DNA of 64,000 nt from Comamonadaceae bacterium OTU4NAUVB1 (GCA_024372625.1 CP099603.1:124001-188000); one strand, 5' to 3'. Shown: positions 16,459 through 27,870, numbered from the stretch's first letter. Translations and numbers: made by a program. Notes: generated from the sequence alone by a model not told the origin.

Positions 16459-18381
16459 ATGTTTGAAATCCTGGGCCTATCGCCCCAAGCGCTCGTCGGG
16501 CAGGTCTTGCTGGGACTGATTAACGGCTCGTTCTACGCGATGATGAGCCTGGGCTTGGCGATCATCTTCGGCTTGCTGAACGTCGTGAATTTCACGCACG
16601 GCGCGCAGTACATGATGGGTGCGTTCGCGGCCTGGATGCTGCTGCAGTGGGCCGGCATCAACTACTGGTTCGCCCTCGTGCTGGCGCCGATCGCGGTCGG
16701 CGCGAGCGGCATGCTGATGGAGCGGCTTTTCGTGCGCCGCATCTACCACCTGGACCATACGTACGGACTGCTCCTGACCTTCGGCGTCACGCTGATCATC
16801 GAAGGTCTCTACCGCAAGAGTTTCGGCGCCGCGGGCCTGCCGTACGAGAACCCGATACCGGGCGGCTTTCGCACGCAGCTGGGCTACATGCCGTACTACC
16901 GGCTCTGGGCGCTATTCGCTTCGTTCGCGGTGTGCCTGGGCGCCTGGTTCATGATCGAGCGGACCAAGCTCGGCGCCTACCTGCGTGCCGCCATGGAACG
17001 TCCCGACCTCGTGCGCGGCTTCGGCATCAACGTGCCGCTGATGGTGACGCTGGCCTACGGCTTCGGCGTGGGCCTCGCAGGCCTGGCAGGGGTTTTCGCC
17101 GCGCCGATCTACAACGTCAGCCCTGCCATGGGGTCCAATCTCATCGTCGTGATCTTCGCCGTCGTGGTGATCGGCGGCATGGGCTCGATCAAGGGCGCGA
17201 TCATCACGGGCTATCTGCTCGGCCTGTCCGAAGGATTGATGAAGGTGTTCTACGCGCCGCTGGCCGACACGGTCGTGTTCATCATCATGGCCGCCGTGTT
17301 GCTGATCAAGCCTGAAGGCCTCTTCGGCAAGGGCGTCATCACGCAGAAATTCTCGAGTGCCATAACCGGCTCGGCGTCGTCGGCAAGGGCGCACAGCGGG
17401 CCCTGGACATGGGTGGTGCTCGCAATGTCGGTCGTCGCCCTGGTAGCAGCACCGTTTTTTGTCTACCCCGTGTTTCTCATCAAGGTGCTGTGCTTCGCGG
17501 TCGCCGCCAGTGCCGTCAATCTGCTGCTCGGCTACATGGGAGTGCTGTCTTTCGGACATGCCATGTTCTTCGGCTTCTCGGCCTATGTGTCCGGGCACGT
17601 GGCCACGGTCCTCGGCATGGCGCCACAGTGGGCCATTCTTGCCGGTACTGTCTCCTCGGTCGCGCTGGGCAGCATCGTTGGCGTGATCGCCATCCGGCTG
17701 CAGGGCATCTACTTTGCGATGTCCACCTTGGCGCTCGCACAGATGGTGTACTTCTTCTGCGTTCAGGCACCCTTCACCAATGGCGAGGACGGGCTGCAGA
17801 ACATTCCCCGCGGGGTCGCCTTCGGCGTATGGGACCTCAAGAGCGACATCTCGACATACTTCTTCGTGTTGTCGATTTCCGTCGCCTGCATCCTGACGAT
17901 CGCGAGACTGGTGCATTCGCCGGTCGGCCGCATCATCTCGGCCATCCGCGACAGCGAGCCGCGCGCCGTGTCCCTGGGCTACGACGTCAACCGCTACAAG
18001 CTCGCTGTGTTCGTGTTCTCGGCCGGTGTGACAGGCCTGGCTGGAGCTACCAAAGCCATCGCGGTGCAGATCGCCACGCTCACCGACGCCACGTGGCAGA
18101 TGTCCGGCGAGTTTGTCCTCATGACGCTGGTGGGTGGCTTGGGCACCATCACCGGTCCGGTCCTCGGTGCGTTGACACTGATCGGAATGGAGACGTACAT
18201 GGCCGGGCTGCAGGACTGGGTGACCGTGGTCCAGGGCGTGGTGTTCTTCGTTGTCGTTCTTTCCTTCCGGGCAGGAATCGCGGGGACATTCGCGAGGGCC
18301 TTCGCGGGTGCCAAGCGGCAAACGCCCGAGGCGGAAAGCGAAACCGTCGCGTTCCCGGCGCAGGCGTACCAGGAGCGTTGA
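16459..18381 (+). CDS. fused LivH-LivM permease of a branched-chain-type importer
   Basis: 640 residues holding two permeases in one chain. Residues about 1-290 are LivH-like (LINGSFYAMMSLGLAIIFGLLNVVNFTHGAQYMMGA region, IFAVVVIGGMGSIKGAIITG). Residues about 320-610 are LivM-like (CFAVAASAVNLLLGYMGVLSFGHAMFFG, ALGSIVGVIAIRLQGIYFAMSTLALAQ, AIRDSEPRAVSLGYDVNRYKLAVFVFSA, EFVLMTLVGGLGTITGPVLGA). Separate LivH and LivM are the norm, so this is a natural fusion, with no stop or frameshift between the halves. It completes a transporter with the receptor and two ATPases upstream. Confidence 0.9.
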   Translation: MFEILGLSPQALVGQVLLGLINGSFYAMMSLGLAIIFGLLNVVNFTHGAQYMMGAFAAWMLLQWAGINYWFALVLAPIAVGASGMLMERLFVRRIYHLDHTYGLLLTFGVTLIIEGLYRKSFGAAGLPYENPIPGGFRTQLGYMPYYRLWALFASFAVCLGAWFMIERTKLGAYLRAAMERPDLVRGFGINVPLMVTLAYGFGVGLAGLAGVFAAPIYNVSPAMGSNLIVVIFAVVVIGGMGSIKGAIITGYLLGLSEGLMKVFYAPLADTVVFIIMAAVLLIKPEGLFGKGVITQKFSSAITGSASSARAHSGPWTWVVLAMSVVALVAAPFFVYPVFLIKVLCFAVAASAVNLLLGYMGVLSFGHAMFFGFSAYVSGHVATVLGMAPQWAILAGTVSSVALGSIVGVIAIRLQGIYFAMSTLALAQMVYFFCVQAPFTNGEDGLQNIPRGVAFGVWDLKSDISTYFFVLSISVACILTIARLVHSPVGRIISAIRDSEPRAVSLGYDVNRYKLAVFVFSAGVTGLAGATKAIAVQIATLTDATWQMSGEFVLMTLVGGLGTITGPVLGALTLIGMETYMAGLQDWVTVVQGVVFFVVVLSFRAGIAGTFARAFAGAKRQTPEAESETVAFPAQAYQER

Positions 18382-19506
18382 ATGCAGTTCGACATCGTCA
18401 TTGTGGGTGCGGGAATCGCCGGTTCGTCCCTGGCTTGGCAGCTCTCGCGGCACGCGCGCGTCGCGCTGCTGGAGATGGAGGCGCAACCCGGCTACCACGC
18501 CACCGGTCGCTCGGCGGCGCTCTTCATGGAGACCTACGGCACGCCGATGATCCGCGCGCTCACCCGTGCCAGCCGCGCGTTCTACGAGAATCCGCCCGAA
18601 GGCTTTACGGAGCATCCGATCCTTTCGCCACGCGGGGTGATGCACGTGGCCAAGCACGGACAGGAGCGGGAATTGGAGGACGCACTGGCGTTCGCACTCG
18701 CGTCATCTCCGAATGTCGTGTTGCTGTCCACCTCGCAGGTGGTCGAGCGTTGCTCCGTCCTGCGGGCCGATCTCATCTGCGGCGCCGTGTACGAAGCGGA
18801 TGCGATGGACATCGACGTGCATGCCCTGCATCAGGGTTACCTGCGCGGGTTCCGTGGCAACGGAGGCCAACTGCTGAGCGGCGCGACGCTGTCGTCGGCG
18901 GCCTTCGGGTCCGGTCAATGGACGATCACGCTGGCCGATGGACGTGGCTTGTCGGCCGGCAAGCTCGTGAACGCGGCTGGTGCCTGGGCCGATGTGGTGG
19001 CCTCCCGCTGCGGCGTGCCGCCGGTCGGGTTGCAGCCGAAGCGTCGCACGGCCTTCACCTTCGAGCCCCCAGCCGACGTGGACATCGCCCGCTGGCCCGC
19101 CATCGTCGGGGTCGACGAGACCTACTATTTCAAGCCCGATGCAGGCCAGCTCCTCGGGTCACCGGCGAACGCGGATCCGGTCGATCCCCAGGACATCCAG
19201 CCCGAAGAACTCGATGTCGCCACCGGCATTCACTTCATCGAGGAAGTCACCACGCTGCAGATTCGACGGCCGAGGCACGTGTGGGCCGGGCTGCGCTCCT
19301 TCGTCGCTGATGGGGACCTGGTGATCGGTGCGGACGACAGGTGCCCGGCTTTCGTCTGGGCGGCGGCGCAAGGCGGCTACGGGATCCAGACGGCATCGGC
19401 GGCGGCGGCACTGGCGGCAGCCTCGGTGTTGGGACAGGACGTGCCGCAACACCTGGCGGCGCATGGCGTCGTGGCCGAAGCGCTTCTGCCACGCCGCCTG
19501 CGCTGA
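18382..19506 (+). CDS. FAD-dependent amine/D-amino-acid oxidoreductase (DAO family)
   Basis: 374 residues starting immediately after the permease stop. The dinucleotide-binding motif IVGAGIAGSSLAWQL (glycines at 9, 11, 14) is followed by the DAO-family patterns HATGRSAALFMETYG, VNAAGAWADVVA near 192-204 and GLRSFVADGDLVIG ... AAAQGGYGIQTASAAAALAA at the C-terminus. The family includes D-amino-acid dehydrogenases, glycine/sarcosine oxidases and related enzymes. As the last gene of the importer operon it probably oxidises the amine or D-amino acid released by the deacylase-like enzyme; the exact substrate is not deducible. Confidence 0.85.
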   Translation: MQFDIVIVGAGIAGSSLAWQLSRHARVALLEMEAQPGYHATGRSAALFMETYGTPMIRALTRASRAFYENPPEGFTEHPILSPRGVMHVAKHGQERELEDALAFALASSPNVVLLSTSQVVERCSVLRADLICGAVYEADAMDIDVHALHQGYLRGFRGNGGQLLSGATLSSAAFGSGQWTITLADGRGLSAGKLVNAAGAWADVVASRCGVPPVGLQPKRRTAFTFEPPADVDIARWPAIVGVDETYYFKPDAGQLLGSPANADPVDPQDIQPEELDVATGIHFIEEVTTLQIRRPRHVWAGLRSFVADGDLVIGADDRCPAFVWAAAQGGYGIQTASAAAALAAASVLGQDVPQHLAAHGVVAEALLPRRLR

Positions 19507-19634
19507 CCCGGCCCGGCTGCACAACCACGTCGGGTCCGGAGAGCCTCGAAGCCGCGTCGTGGGTAAAACCCTGTGTGGCATCCCGGGAGTCCAATTTAAA
19601 GTCTTTCGGCCGCGTCTACCAACGCTGCGACTGA

Positions 19635-20936
<1,302 letters not shown>

Positions 20937-20939
20937 CCG

Positions 20940-22019
20940 ATGTCCGCACTGCTTGAAAACCACGGCGCTGATGTCGACGCCACCACTACCGCCACGGCCG
21001 ACGCCACCAAGCCGATGACCATGATCCAGGCGCTGCGTTCGGCGCTGGACGTGATGATGGCGCGCGACCCCGACGTGATCGTCTTCGGACAGGACGTCGG
21101 CTACTTCGGCGGCGTGTTCCGCGTCACCGAGGGCTTGCAGGCCAAGTACGGCAAGACCCGCTGCTTCGACACGCCGATCAGCGAAGGCGGCATCGTGGGC
21201 GTGGCCGTCGGCATGGGCGCCTACGGCCTGCGCCCGGTGACCGAGATCCAGTTCGCCGATTATTTCTATCCGGCCGCCGACCAGATCGTGTCGGAGGCGG
21301 CGCGGCTCCGGCATCGGTCGGCGGGCGACTTCACCTGCCCGATGGTGATCCGCATGCCCTGCGGCGGCGGCATCTATGGCGGGCAGACCCACAGCCAGAG
21401 TCCCGAGGCGATGTTCACCCACGTCTGTGGCCTGCGCACCGTCGTGCCGAGCAATCCGTACGACGCCAAAGGCCTGCTGATCTCCGCGATCGAGTGCAAC
21501 GACCCGGTGATCTTCCTGGAGCCCAAGCGGCTCTACAACGGCCCGTTCGACGGCCATCACGACCAGCCCGTGGTGCCGTGGTCCAAGCATGCGCTTGGCG
21601 ACGTGCCGGACGGCTACTACACCGTGCCGCTCGAGTCGGCGAAGGTGTTCCGCCCAGGTGGGCAGCTGACGGTGCTGACCTACGGCACGATGACCTGGGT
21701 GGCTGAATGCGCGGCGCGCGAGACCGGCATCGACGCCGAGATCATCGACCTCCGCTCGATCTGGCCGCTGGACCTCGACACCATCGTGCAGTCGGTGCAG
21801 AAGACCGGCCGGTGCGTGATCGTCCACGAGGCGACCAGGACCAGCGGCTTCGGTGCCGAACTCTCCGCCCTGGTGCAGGAGCACTGCTTCTATCAGCTGG
21901 AAGCGCCGATCGAGCGGGTGGCGGGCTGGGACACACCGTACCCGCATGCACAGGAGTGGGCGTATTTCCCTGGACCCGGTCGCGTCGGCGCCGCCTTCCA
22001 GCGCGCGATGGAGGCATGA
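20940..22019 (+). CDS. bkdA2: branched-chain 2-oxoacid dehydrogenase E1 beta subunit
   Basis: 359 residues: PMTMIQALRSALDVMMARDPDVIVFGQDVGYFGGVFRVTEGL, ISEGGIVGVAVGMGAYGLRPVTEIQFADYFYPAADQI, RMPCGGGIYGGQTHSQSPEAMF and IIDLRSIWPLDLDTIVQSVQKTGRCVIVHEA are all hallmarks of E1 beta transketolase-like subunits. It follows E1 alpha by three bases and is followed two bases later by E2. Acts as the alpha2beta2 partner of BkdA1 in the cytosolic multienzyme complex. Confidence 0.93.
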   Translation: MSALLENHGADVDATTTATADATKPMTMIQALRSALDVMMARDPDVIVFGQDVGYFGGVFRVTEGLQAKYGKTRCFDTPISEGGIVGVAVGMGAYGLRPVTEIQFADYFYPAADQIVSEAARLRHRSAGDFTCPMVIRMPCGGGIYGGQTHSQSPEAMFTHVCGLRTVVPSNPYDAKGLLISAIECNDPVIFLEPKRLYNGPFDGHHDQPVVPWSKHALGDVPDGYYTVPLESAKVFRPGGQLTVLTYGTMTWVAECAARETGIDAEIIDLRSIWPLDLDTIVQSVQKTGRCVIVHEATRTSGFGAELSALVQEHCFYQLEAPIERVAGWDTPYPHAQEWAYFPGPGRVGAAFQRAMEA

Positions 22020-22021
22020 CC

Positions 22022-23350
22022 ATGGGACAGTACGCGATCAAGATGCCCGACATCGGCGAAGGCATCGCCGAGGTCGAACTGGTGGTCTGGCACGTGAAGC
22101 CGGGCGATGCCGTTGTCGAGGACCAGACGCTGGCTGACGTGATGACGGACAAAGCCACGGTCGAGATTCCGTCGCCCGTCGCGGGCACGGTGGTGTCGCT
22201 GGGTGCGAAGACCGGTGCGGTCATGGCCGTGGGCAGCGAGCTGATACGGCTCGACGTCGCGGGCGCCGGCAACGTGCAGTCGGGTTCAGTGCCCGCGGCC
22301 AGCACGCCCCCCGCGCCGGCGGCCGTTGCCACTCCCGCGCGCGTGGCCGTGCCACGGGCGCCGCCCGAGGCTGCGGCGCCGGTGGCGCCCCCTGCGAAGG
22401 CGCCTGCCGCGCAAACCCCGTGGCTGCAACCGGCGCCGTCGGTTGCAGCGCCCATGCCCATGCGCGCGTCGGACGGCAAGCCGTTCGCCTCGCCCGCGGT
22501 GCGCCAGCGTGCCCGCGAACTCGGCATCGAACTGCAGTTCGTTCACGGCAGCGGGCCGGCCGGACGCATCACGCAGGACGACCTCGATGTCCACCTGCTG
22601 GCGGCCAGCCAGCCGCGCACGAGCGCCCGCGCCAGTGGTCATGAGCGACTGCACGGCGAGGAGTCGCATCCGGTGATCGGCCTGCGCCGCAAGATCGCGC
22701 AGAAGATGCAGGAGGCCAAGCGCCGCATTCCGCATTTCAGCTACGTCGAGGAGATCGACGTGACCGACATCGAGCTGCTGCGCGGCACGCTCAACGAGCG
22801 CTACGGCGCGAAGCGCGGCAAGCTCACGCTGCTGCCGCTGCTGGCGCGCGCCGTGGTGATCGCGCTGCGCGATTTCCCGCAGATGAACGCCCGCTTCGAC
22901 GACGACGCGGGCGTGGTCGTGCGCTACAAGCCCGTGCATCTGGGCATCGCGACCCAGACCGATGCCGGGCTGCTGGTGCCGGTGGTGCGTCATGCGGAAT
23001 CGCTGGACCCCTGGGCCTGCAGCAGCGAGATCGCGCGGCTCGCCGAAGCCGGACGTGCCGGGAAGTCGGGTCGCGACGACCTGTCCGGCTCCACCCTCAC
23101 CATCAGCAGCCTCGGGCCGCTCGGCGGCATCGTCACGACACCCGTGATCAACCATCCGGAGGTGGCCATCATCGGCGTCAACCGCATCGTCGAACGCCCG
23201 GTGTTCCGTGGCGGCGTCGTGGTCGCGCGCAAATTGATGAACCTCTCGTCGTCGTTCGACCATCGGGTGGTCGACGGCATGGACGCGGCACTGTTCATCC
23301 AGGCGATCCGGGCCCTGCTCGAAACCCCGGCCCTGCTTTTCGTGGAGTGA
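22022..23350 (+). CDS. bkdB: branched-chain 2-oxoacid dehydrogenase E2 (lipoamide acyltransferase)
   Basis: 442 residues. A lipoyl domain at 1-80 has the lipoylated lysine in [14 protein letters not shown] (Lys44). A long Ala/Pro-rich hinge (about 85-145) leads to a peripheral-subunit-binding domain ([20 protein letters not shown], about 155-195), a second linker and the catalytic domain with [16 protein letters not shown] (His414, Asp418). A single lipoyl domain is normal for this class. Start at the ATG just after the bkdA2 stop; the frame is open upstream but that part lies within bkdA2. Confidence 0.93.
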   Translation: MGQYAIKMPDIGEGIAEVELVVWHVKPGDAVVEDQTLADVMTDKATVEIPSPVAGTVVSLGAKTGAVMAVGSELIRLDVAGAGNVQSGSVPAASTPPAPAAVATPARVAVPRAPPEAAAPVAPPAKAPAAQTPWLQPAPSVAAPMPMRASDGKPFASPAVRQRARELGIELQFVHGSGPAGRITQDDLDVHLLAASQPRTSARASGHERLHGEESHPVIGLRRKIAQKMQEAKRRIPHFSYVEEIDVTDIELLRGTLNERYGAKRGKLTLLPLLARAVVIALRDFPQMNARFDDDAGVVVRYKPVHLGIATQTDAGLLVPVVRHAESLDPWACSSEIARLAEAGRAGKSGRDDLSGSTLTISSLGPLGGIVTTPVINHPEVAIIGVNRIVERPVFRGGVVVARKLMNLSSSFDHRVVDGMDAALFIQAIRALLETPALLFVE

Positions 23351-23352
23351 GG

Positions 23353-24750
23353 ATGACGACGAGATTCAAGACGACGACGCTGCTGATCATCGGCGGCGGC
23401 CCAGGCGGCTACGTGGCGGCCATCCGCGCTGCGCGACTGGGCATCGCGACGACGCTGGTCGAAGGCGAGGCGCCGGGCGGCACCTGCCTGAACATCGGCT
23501 GCATCCCCTCGAAGGCGCTCATTCATGCGGCGGAGGCGTTCGACGATGTCCGGCGGGCCACGGCGGTCTCGCCGCTCGGCATCAAGGCCGGATCGGCGTC
23601 GATCGACCTGCACCTCACGCAGGCGTGGAAGGAGGGCGTGGTGTCGAAACTGACCGGCGGCGTCGCGGCGTTGCTTCGCAAGGCGGGCGTGCAGTACGTC
23701 CAGGGCTGGGCGAAGGTGGTCGATGGCAAGACCGTCGATGTCGCGGTCGAGGACGACGAGCCGCTCCGCATGCAATGCGAACACCTGCTGCTGGCCACGG
23801 GTTCCGAGCCGATCGCGCTGCCCCAGTTGCCGTTCGGCGGCCGGGTGATCTCGTCGACCGGTGCGCTCGCGCTCACCGAAGTGCCGCGCCATCTGGTGGT
23901 GGTCGGTGCCGGATACATCGGGCTGGAACTGGGCATGGCCTGGCGCAAGCTGGGCGCCGAGGTGACCATCGTCGACGTTGCGGACCGCATCCTGCCCGGC
24001 TACGACGAAGACCTCGGCCGGCCCGTCATGGCGTCGCTCCAGCGCATGGGGGTCGTCGTGCACCTGGGCTGTACCGCCGAAGGCATGAACGAGCCGGGCG
24101 ACGGCTTGCGGGTGCGCAGCCGCCAGGCCGACGATCTGGTGCTGCCCGCCGATCACGTGCTGGTGGCCGCGGGACGTCGTCCACGCACCGCGGGGCTCGA
24201 ATCCCTGCAACTGGAGATGCAGGGGCGCGCGGTGAAGGTCGATGCCCGGTGCCGCACGTCGATGCGCAACGTCTGGGCCATCGGCGACCTCACGGGTGAA
24301 CCCATGCTGGCGCACCGTGCCATGGCGCAGGGTGAGGTGGCGGCGCGCTGCGTGGCCGGGCAAAAACGCAGTTCTGCGCCCCTGGCCATCCCGGCGGTGT
24401 GCTTCACCGATCCCGAAGTGGTCGCGGTCGGCCAGACGTCGGGCCAGGCATTGCAATCGGGCATTCAGACCATCACGACCGTCTTCCCTTTCGCCGCAAA
24501 CGGCCGGTCGTTGACGATGGAAGGCGGCGAGGGCTTCGTCCGGGTGGTGGCTCGCCAGGATAACCACCGGGTGATCGGCTGGCAGGCCGTCGGCGTCGGC
24601 GTGTCGGAGCTCGCGGCGGCGTTCACGTATTCGATCGAGATGGGTGCGCAGCTCGAGGACATCGGCGCGATCGTCCATGCGCATCCAACGCTGGGCGAGG
24701 CGCTGCAGGAAGCCGCCTTGCGTGGGCTGGGCGATGCGGTACACGTTTGA
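23353..24750 (+). CDS. lpdV: dihydrolipoyl dehydrogenase (E3)
   Basis: 465 residues: FAD-binding [21 protein letters not shown], the redox disulfide in [13 protein letters not shown] (Cys45 and Cys50), NAD-binding [20 protein letters not shown], and the C-terminal active-site region [22 protein letters not shown] with the catalytic His-Pro pair. It regenerates oxidised lipoamide on the E2 subunit. A GTG at 23347 overlapping the E2 stop is possible, but the ATG at 23353, with GGAGTGAGG upstream, is preferred. Last gene of the operon. Confidence 0.93.
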   Translation: MTTRFKTTTLLIIGGGPGGYVAAIRAARLGIATTLVEGEAPGGTCLNIGCIPSKALIHAAEAFDDVRRATAVSPLGIKAGSASIDLHLTQAWKEGVVSKLTGGVAALLRKAGVQYVQGWAKVVDGKTVDVAVEDDEPLRMQCEHLLLATGSEPIALPQLPFGGRVISSTGALALTEVPRHLVVVGAGYIGLELGMAWRKLGAEVTIVDVADRILPGYDEDLGRPVMASLQRMGVVVHLGCTAEGMNEPGDGLRVRSRQADDLVLPADHVLVAAGRRPRTAGLESLQLEMQGRAVKVDARCRTSMRNVWAIGDLTGEPMLAHRAMAQGEVAARCVAGQKRSSAPLAIPAVCFTDPEVVAVGQTSGQALQSGIQTITTVFPFAANGRSLTMEGGEGFVRVVARQDNHRVIGWQAVGVGVSELAAAFTYSIEMGAQLEDIGAIVHAHPTLGEALQEAALRGLGDAVHV

Positions 24751-25136
24751 GGCAGTGCGGGCCGGGTCGCACTCGCAACCATGGCGTGCACGGATCCAGG
24801 CGGCGACGATCATGAAGAATGGCCGATGCGCTGCGGACCGACAAACGCGTTTCCATCGAAAAAACGGGTGCCGAGAGCACAGCGATCTGCCGCCGCCGGT
24901 CGGTATCCGACTCGGCGTGCCGCCACCGCCGAGCAAGGGGTCGGGAATGGACACCCCGCGCACTTCGGGATTGTCGGCAGCCGAGCACCTCGCGGAGGCT
25001 GTCGGCGAGCGCCGCACCGACCCGGTTTCCGGCGGCGTGGGGGAGGGTGTCGGAGCACGATCCGCCAGGGGGTCCGACCGCCCGGCCTTGTCACTGGCAC
25101 GCGCTTTGCAACAGGTCACCGGTCGGACGACCTCGA

Positions 25137-25148
25137 CTGTATAGACAG
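25137..25148 (+). promoter_or_regulatory. HutC-type operator, distal copy
   Basis: CTGTATAGACAG, a near-perfect dyad with the core TGTATAGACA, matching the TGTATAKACA palindromes bound by HutC-family GntR repressors. It lies 66 bases before a second copy and upstream of the importer genes. Binding is inferred from motif and proximity to hutC. Confidence 0.6.
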
Positions 25149-25202
25149 CAATTTGGTGCATTCGCCGTCGAAGCATGCACCTCGAGCGCGCGCAGGGGTA
25201 AC

Positions 25203-25216
25203 CCTGTATATACAAG
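25203..25216 (+). promoter_or_regulatory. HutC-type operator, proximal copy
   Basis: CCTGTATATACAAG, with a perfectly palindromic TGTATATACA core at 25205-25214. It is the best match in the window to the HutC consensus (CTTGTATATACAAG-like) and lies 103 bases before the importer receptor start. Derepression by urocanate is the known behaviour of HutC; its use here is inferred. Confidence 0.7.
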
Positions 25217-25318
25217 TTGGGGCGCCCGACCACAATCCGGCCCACGTCGGTCGGTGCGCATGTGCTCGGCGTCGGCGAGCCCTGCTTTTTCATCACGAAC
25301 GGAATCCACGGAGTACCC

Positions 25319-26284
25319 ATGGTCAAGATGGTCGTCAAAGTCACTTCGCTGCTCGCAGCCGGCCTGTGTGCGGCCGGCCTGGCCACCACGGCTTCCGCAC
25401 AGGACACCAAGCTCGTGCTCGGCATGTCCGGCTGGACCGGCTTCGCGCCGCTCACGCTCGCCGACAAGGCCGGCATCTTCAAGAAGAACGGCCTGGCCGT
25501 CGAAATCAAGATGATTCCGCAGAAGGACCGTCATCTGGCGCTGGCGGCCGAAGCCATCCAGTGCGCGGCCACCACCGTGGAGACGCATGTGGCATGGAAC
25601 GCCAACGGCGTCCCGATCGTCCAGATCTTCCAGCTGGACAAATCCTACGGCGCCGACGGCATCGCGGTGCGCGGCGACATCAAGGGCTTCGCCGATCTCA
25701 AGGGCAAGACCATCGGCGTCGATGCGCCCGGCACGGCGCCGTATTTCGGTCTGGCCTGGATGCTCAGCAAGAACGGCATGACGCTGAAGGACGTGAAGAC
25801 CACCACGCTGTCGCCCCAGGCCGCCGCGCAGGCCTTCATCGCCGGCCAGAACGACGCCGCCATGACCTACGAACCCTACCTGTCCAGCGTGCGCAACGCG
25901 CCCGAGTCCGGCAGGATCCTGGCGACCACGCTCGACTACCCGATGGTCATGGACACGGTCGGCTGCGCGCCGACTTGGCTCAAGGCCAACGCCAAGGCGG
26001 CCCAGGCGCTAACCAACTCGTATTTCGAGGCGCTGGAGATGATCAAGAACGAGCCCGCCAAGGCCAACGAGATCATGGGTGCGGCCGTCAAGCAGACCGG
26101 CGAGCAGTTCGCCAAGTCGTCGGCCTACCTGCGCTGGCAGGACAAGGCCGCCAACCAGAAGTTCTTCGCCGGTGAACTCACGGCCTTCATGAAGGACGCC
26201 GAGAAAATCCTGCTGGAAGCCGGCGTGATCCGCAAGGCGCCGGACAACCTGGCCGCGACCTTCGACGCCAGCTACATCAAGTGA
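25319..26284 (+). CDS. NMT1/SsuA-type ABC substrate-binding protein of the hut region
   Basis: 321-residue periplasmic receptor. Signal peptide MVKMVVKVTSLLAAGLCAAGLATTASA, then DTKLVLGMSGWTGFAPLTLADKAGIFKKNGLAVEIKM, the opening of the nitrate/sulfonate/thiamine-precursor (NMT1-like) family, and GKTIGVDAPGTAPYFGLAWML. Its position behind two HutC operators and before hutC suggests that it imports histidine, urocanate or a related imidazole compound; other ligands remain possible. The ATG at 25319 opens the signal peptide. Permease overlaps by TGATG. Confidence 0.85.
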   Translation: MVKMVVKVTSLLAAGLCAAGLATTASAQDTKLVLGMSGWTGFAPLTLADKAGIFKKNGLAVEIKMIPQKDRHLALAAEAIQCAATTVETHVAWNANGVPIVQIFQLDKSYGADGIAVRGDIKGFADLKGKTIGVDAPGTAPYFGLAWMLSKNGMTLKDVKTTTLSPQAAAQAFIAGQNDAAMTYEPYLSSVRNAPESGRILATTLDYPMVMDTVGCAPTWLKANAKAAQALTNSYFEALEMIKNEPAKANEIMGAAVKQTGEQFAKSSAYLRWQDKAANQKFFAGELTAFMKDAEKILLEAGVIRKAPDNLAATFDASYIK

Positions 26285-27072
26285 TGGGGCTCGCCCCGAT
26301 GGCCCCGCTCGAGCCGGTGAGCGCGCGTGCGCGCTGGGTGCTCGGCGTCGGCTTCTTCGTGCTGTTCGTCGCGGTGTGGGCCTTCTTCACGCTCGGCGGC
26401 TTCGTGTCGCCGACCTTCCTGGCGAGCCCCGTCACGATGGTGAAGGAAGCCTGGCTGCTGTTCACCGAGTACAACTTCCTCCACGACATCGGCATGACGG
26501 TGTGGCGGGTGCTGGGCGGCTTCGTGCTCGCGACCGTCGTGGCCGTGCCGCTGGGCATCGCGATGGGCGCCTACAAGCCGGTCGAAGCCTTCCTCGAGCC
26601 CTTCGTGTCCTTCTGCCGCTACCTGCCGGCGTCGGCCTTCATTCCGCTGCTGATCCTGTGGGCCGGCATCGGCGAGACGCAGAAGCTGCTGGTCATCTTC
26701 ATCGGCTCGGTGTTCCAGATCATCCTGATGGTCGCGGTCATCGTCGGCGGCGCACGCAAGGACCTGGTCGAGGCCGCGTACACGCTGGGCGCGGACAGCG
26801 GCGGCATCGTCAGGCGCGTGCTCATCCCGGGGGCGGCGCCGGGCATCGCCGAGACGCTGCGCCTGGTGCTCGGCTGGGCCTGGACCTACGTGATCGTGGC
26901 CGAACTCATCGGCTCCTCGTCGGGCATCGGCCACATGATCACCGACAGCCAGGCGCTGCTCAACACCGGCCAGATCATCTTCGGGATCATCGTGATCGGC
27001 ATCATCGGCCTCGTCTCGGACTTCGCCTTCAAGGCGCTCAACCGCAGGCTCTTCGCATGGAGCACGCTCTGA
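26284..27072 (+). CDS. ABC transporter permease (SsuC/TauC type) of the hut region
   Basis: 262-residue inner-membrane permease with about six hydrophobic helices, opening RARWVLGVGFFVLFVAVWAFF. The coupling loop EAAYTLGADSGGIVRRVLIPGAAPGIAETLRL fits the EAA motif of BPD_transp_1 permeases. The start codon shares bases with the receptor stop, and its stop overlaps the ATPase start, so the three genes form a tight operon. A GTG at 26281 is a possible earlier start. Confidence 0.9.
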   Translation: MGLAPMAPLEPVSARARWVLGVGFFVLFVAVWAFFTLGGFVSPTFLASPVTMVKEAWLLFTEYNFLHDIGMTVWRVLGGFVLATVVAVPLGIAMGAYKPVEAFLEPFVSFCRYLPASAFIPLLILWAGIGETQKLLVIFIGSVFQIILMVAVIVGGARKDLVEAAYTLGADSGGIVRRVLIPGAAPGIAETLRLVLGWAWTYVIVAELIGSSSGIGHMITDSQALLNTGQIIFGIIVIGIIGLVSDFAFKALNRRLFAWSTL

Positions 27073-27857
27073 TGTCGCGCAACCAGCTTTCCATCCAGGG
27101 TGTGTCGCGCGTGTTCGAGGGCACCAGGGGCCAGCGCACGCAGGCGCTCCAGCCGATCGATTTCGAGGTCCGCGAAAACGACTTCGTCACCATCCTCGGT
27201 CCGTCGGGCTGCGGCAAGTCGACCCTGCTGCGCATCGTCGCCGGCCTCGATTTCCCGACGACCGGCCAGGTGCTGCTCGACGGGGAACGCGTCGCGGGCC
27301 CGGGCGCCGACCGCGGCGTGGTGTTCCAGAGCTACACGCTGTTCCCGTGGCTCACCATCGCGCAGAACATCCGCTTCGGCCTGCGCGAGCGCGGCATGAG
27401 CGAGGCCGAGCAGAAGGAGCGCAGCGACTTCTTCATCGCCAAGGTGGGTCTGCGCGGCTTCGAGCATCATTTTCCCAAGCAGCTGTCGGGCGGGATGCAG
27501 CAACGCACGGCCATCGCGCGCGCGCTCGCCAACGACCCGAAGATGCTGCTGCTCGACGAGCCCTTCGGCGCGCTCGACAACCAGACCCGCGTGCTGATGC
27601 AGGAACTGCTGCTGGGCATCTGGGAGTCGGCGCAGAAGACCGTGCTGTTCGTCACGCACGACATCGACGAAGCCATCTTCATGGCCAACCGCGTGGCGGT
27701 CTTCAGCGCGCGACCGGGCCGCATCAAGGCCGAGATCGTGGTGGACTTCCCGCATCCGCGGCACTACACGATCAAGACCTCGCCCGAATTCATGGCGATC
27801 AAGGCGCGCCTGACCGAAGAGATCCGCGCCGAGTCGATGGCGTCGGCCGAGCACTGA
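27072..27857 (+). CDS. ABC transporter ATPase (SsuB/TauB type) of the hut region
   Basis: 261 residues: Walker [10 protein letters not shown] at 43-51, Q-loop [22 protein letters not shown], signature [16 protein letters not shown], Walker [16 protein letters not shown] and H-loop FVTHDIDEA. It energises the permease encoded just upstream. It starts within the permease stop codon and ends 13 bases before hutC. Confidence 0.92.
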   Translation: MSRNQLSIQGVSRVFEGTRGQRTQALQPIDFEVRENDFVTILGPSGCGKSTLLRIVAGLDFPTTGQVLLDGERVAGPGADRGVVFQSYTLFPWLTIAQNIRFGLRERGMSEAEQKERSDFFIAKVGLRGFEHHFPKQLSGGMQQRTAIARALANDPKMLLLDEPFGALDNQTRVLMQELLLGIWESAQKTVLFVTHDIDEAIFMANRVAVFSARPGRIKAEIVVDFPHPRHYTIKTSPEFMAIKARLTEEIRAESMASAEH

Positions 27858-27870
27858 GACGTCGAGCGCC

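Larger units (their letters stand above)
24751..25318 (+). promoter_or_regulatory. long upstream region of the hut importer, without genes
   Basis: About 570 bases. The first part holds a weak stem (AGTGCG 24754-24759 with CGCACT 24768-24773, no T-run) that might mark the end of the bkd transcript. Short overlapping frames on both strands look random. The right-hand 180 bases carry two HutC-type operators (listed separately), so the hut importer promoter should lie between about 25130 and 25300. Confidence 0.55.

Noticed and set aside
24754..24773. AGTGCG/CGCACT stem after the E3 gene as a terminator
   Set aside because: Six-base stem with an eight-base loop and no T-run; not convincing on its own.
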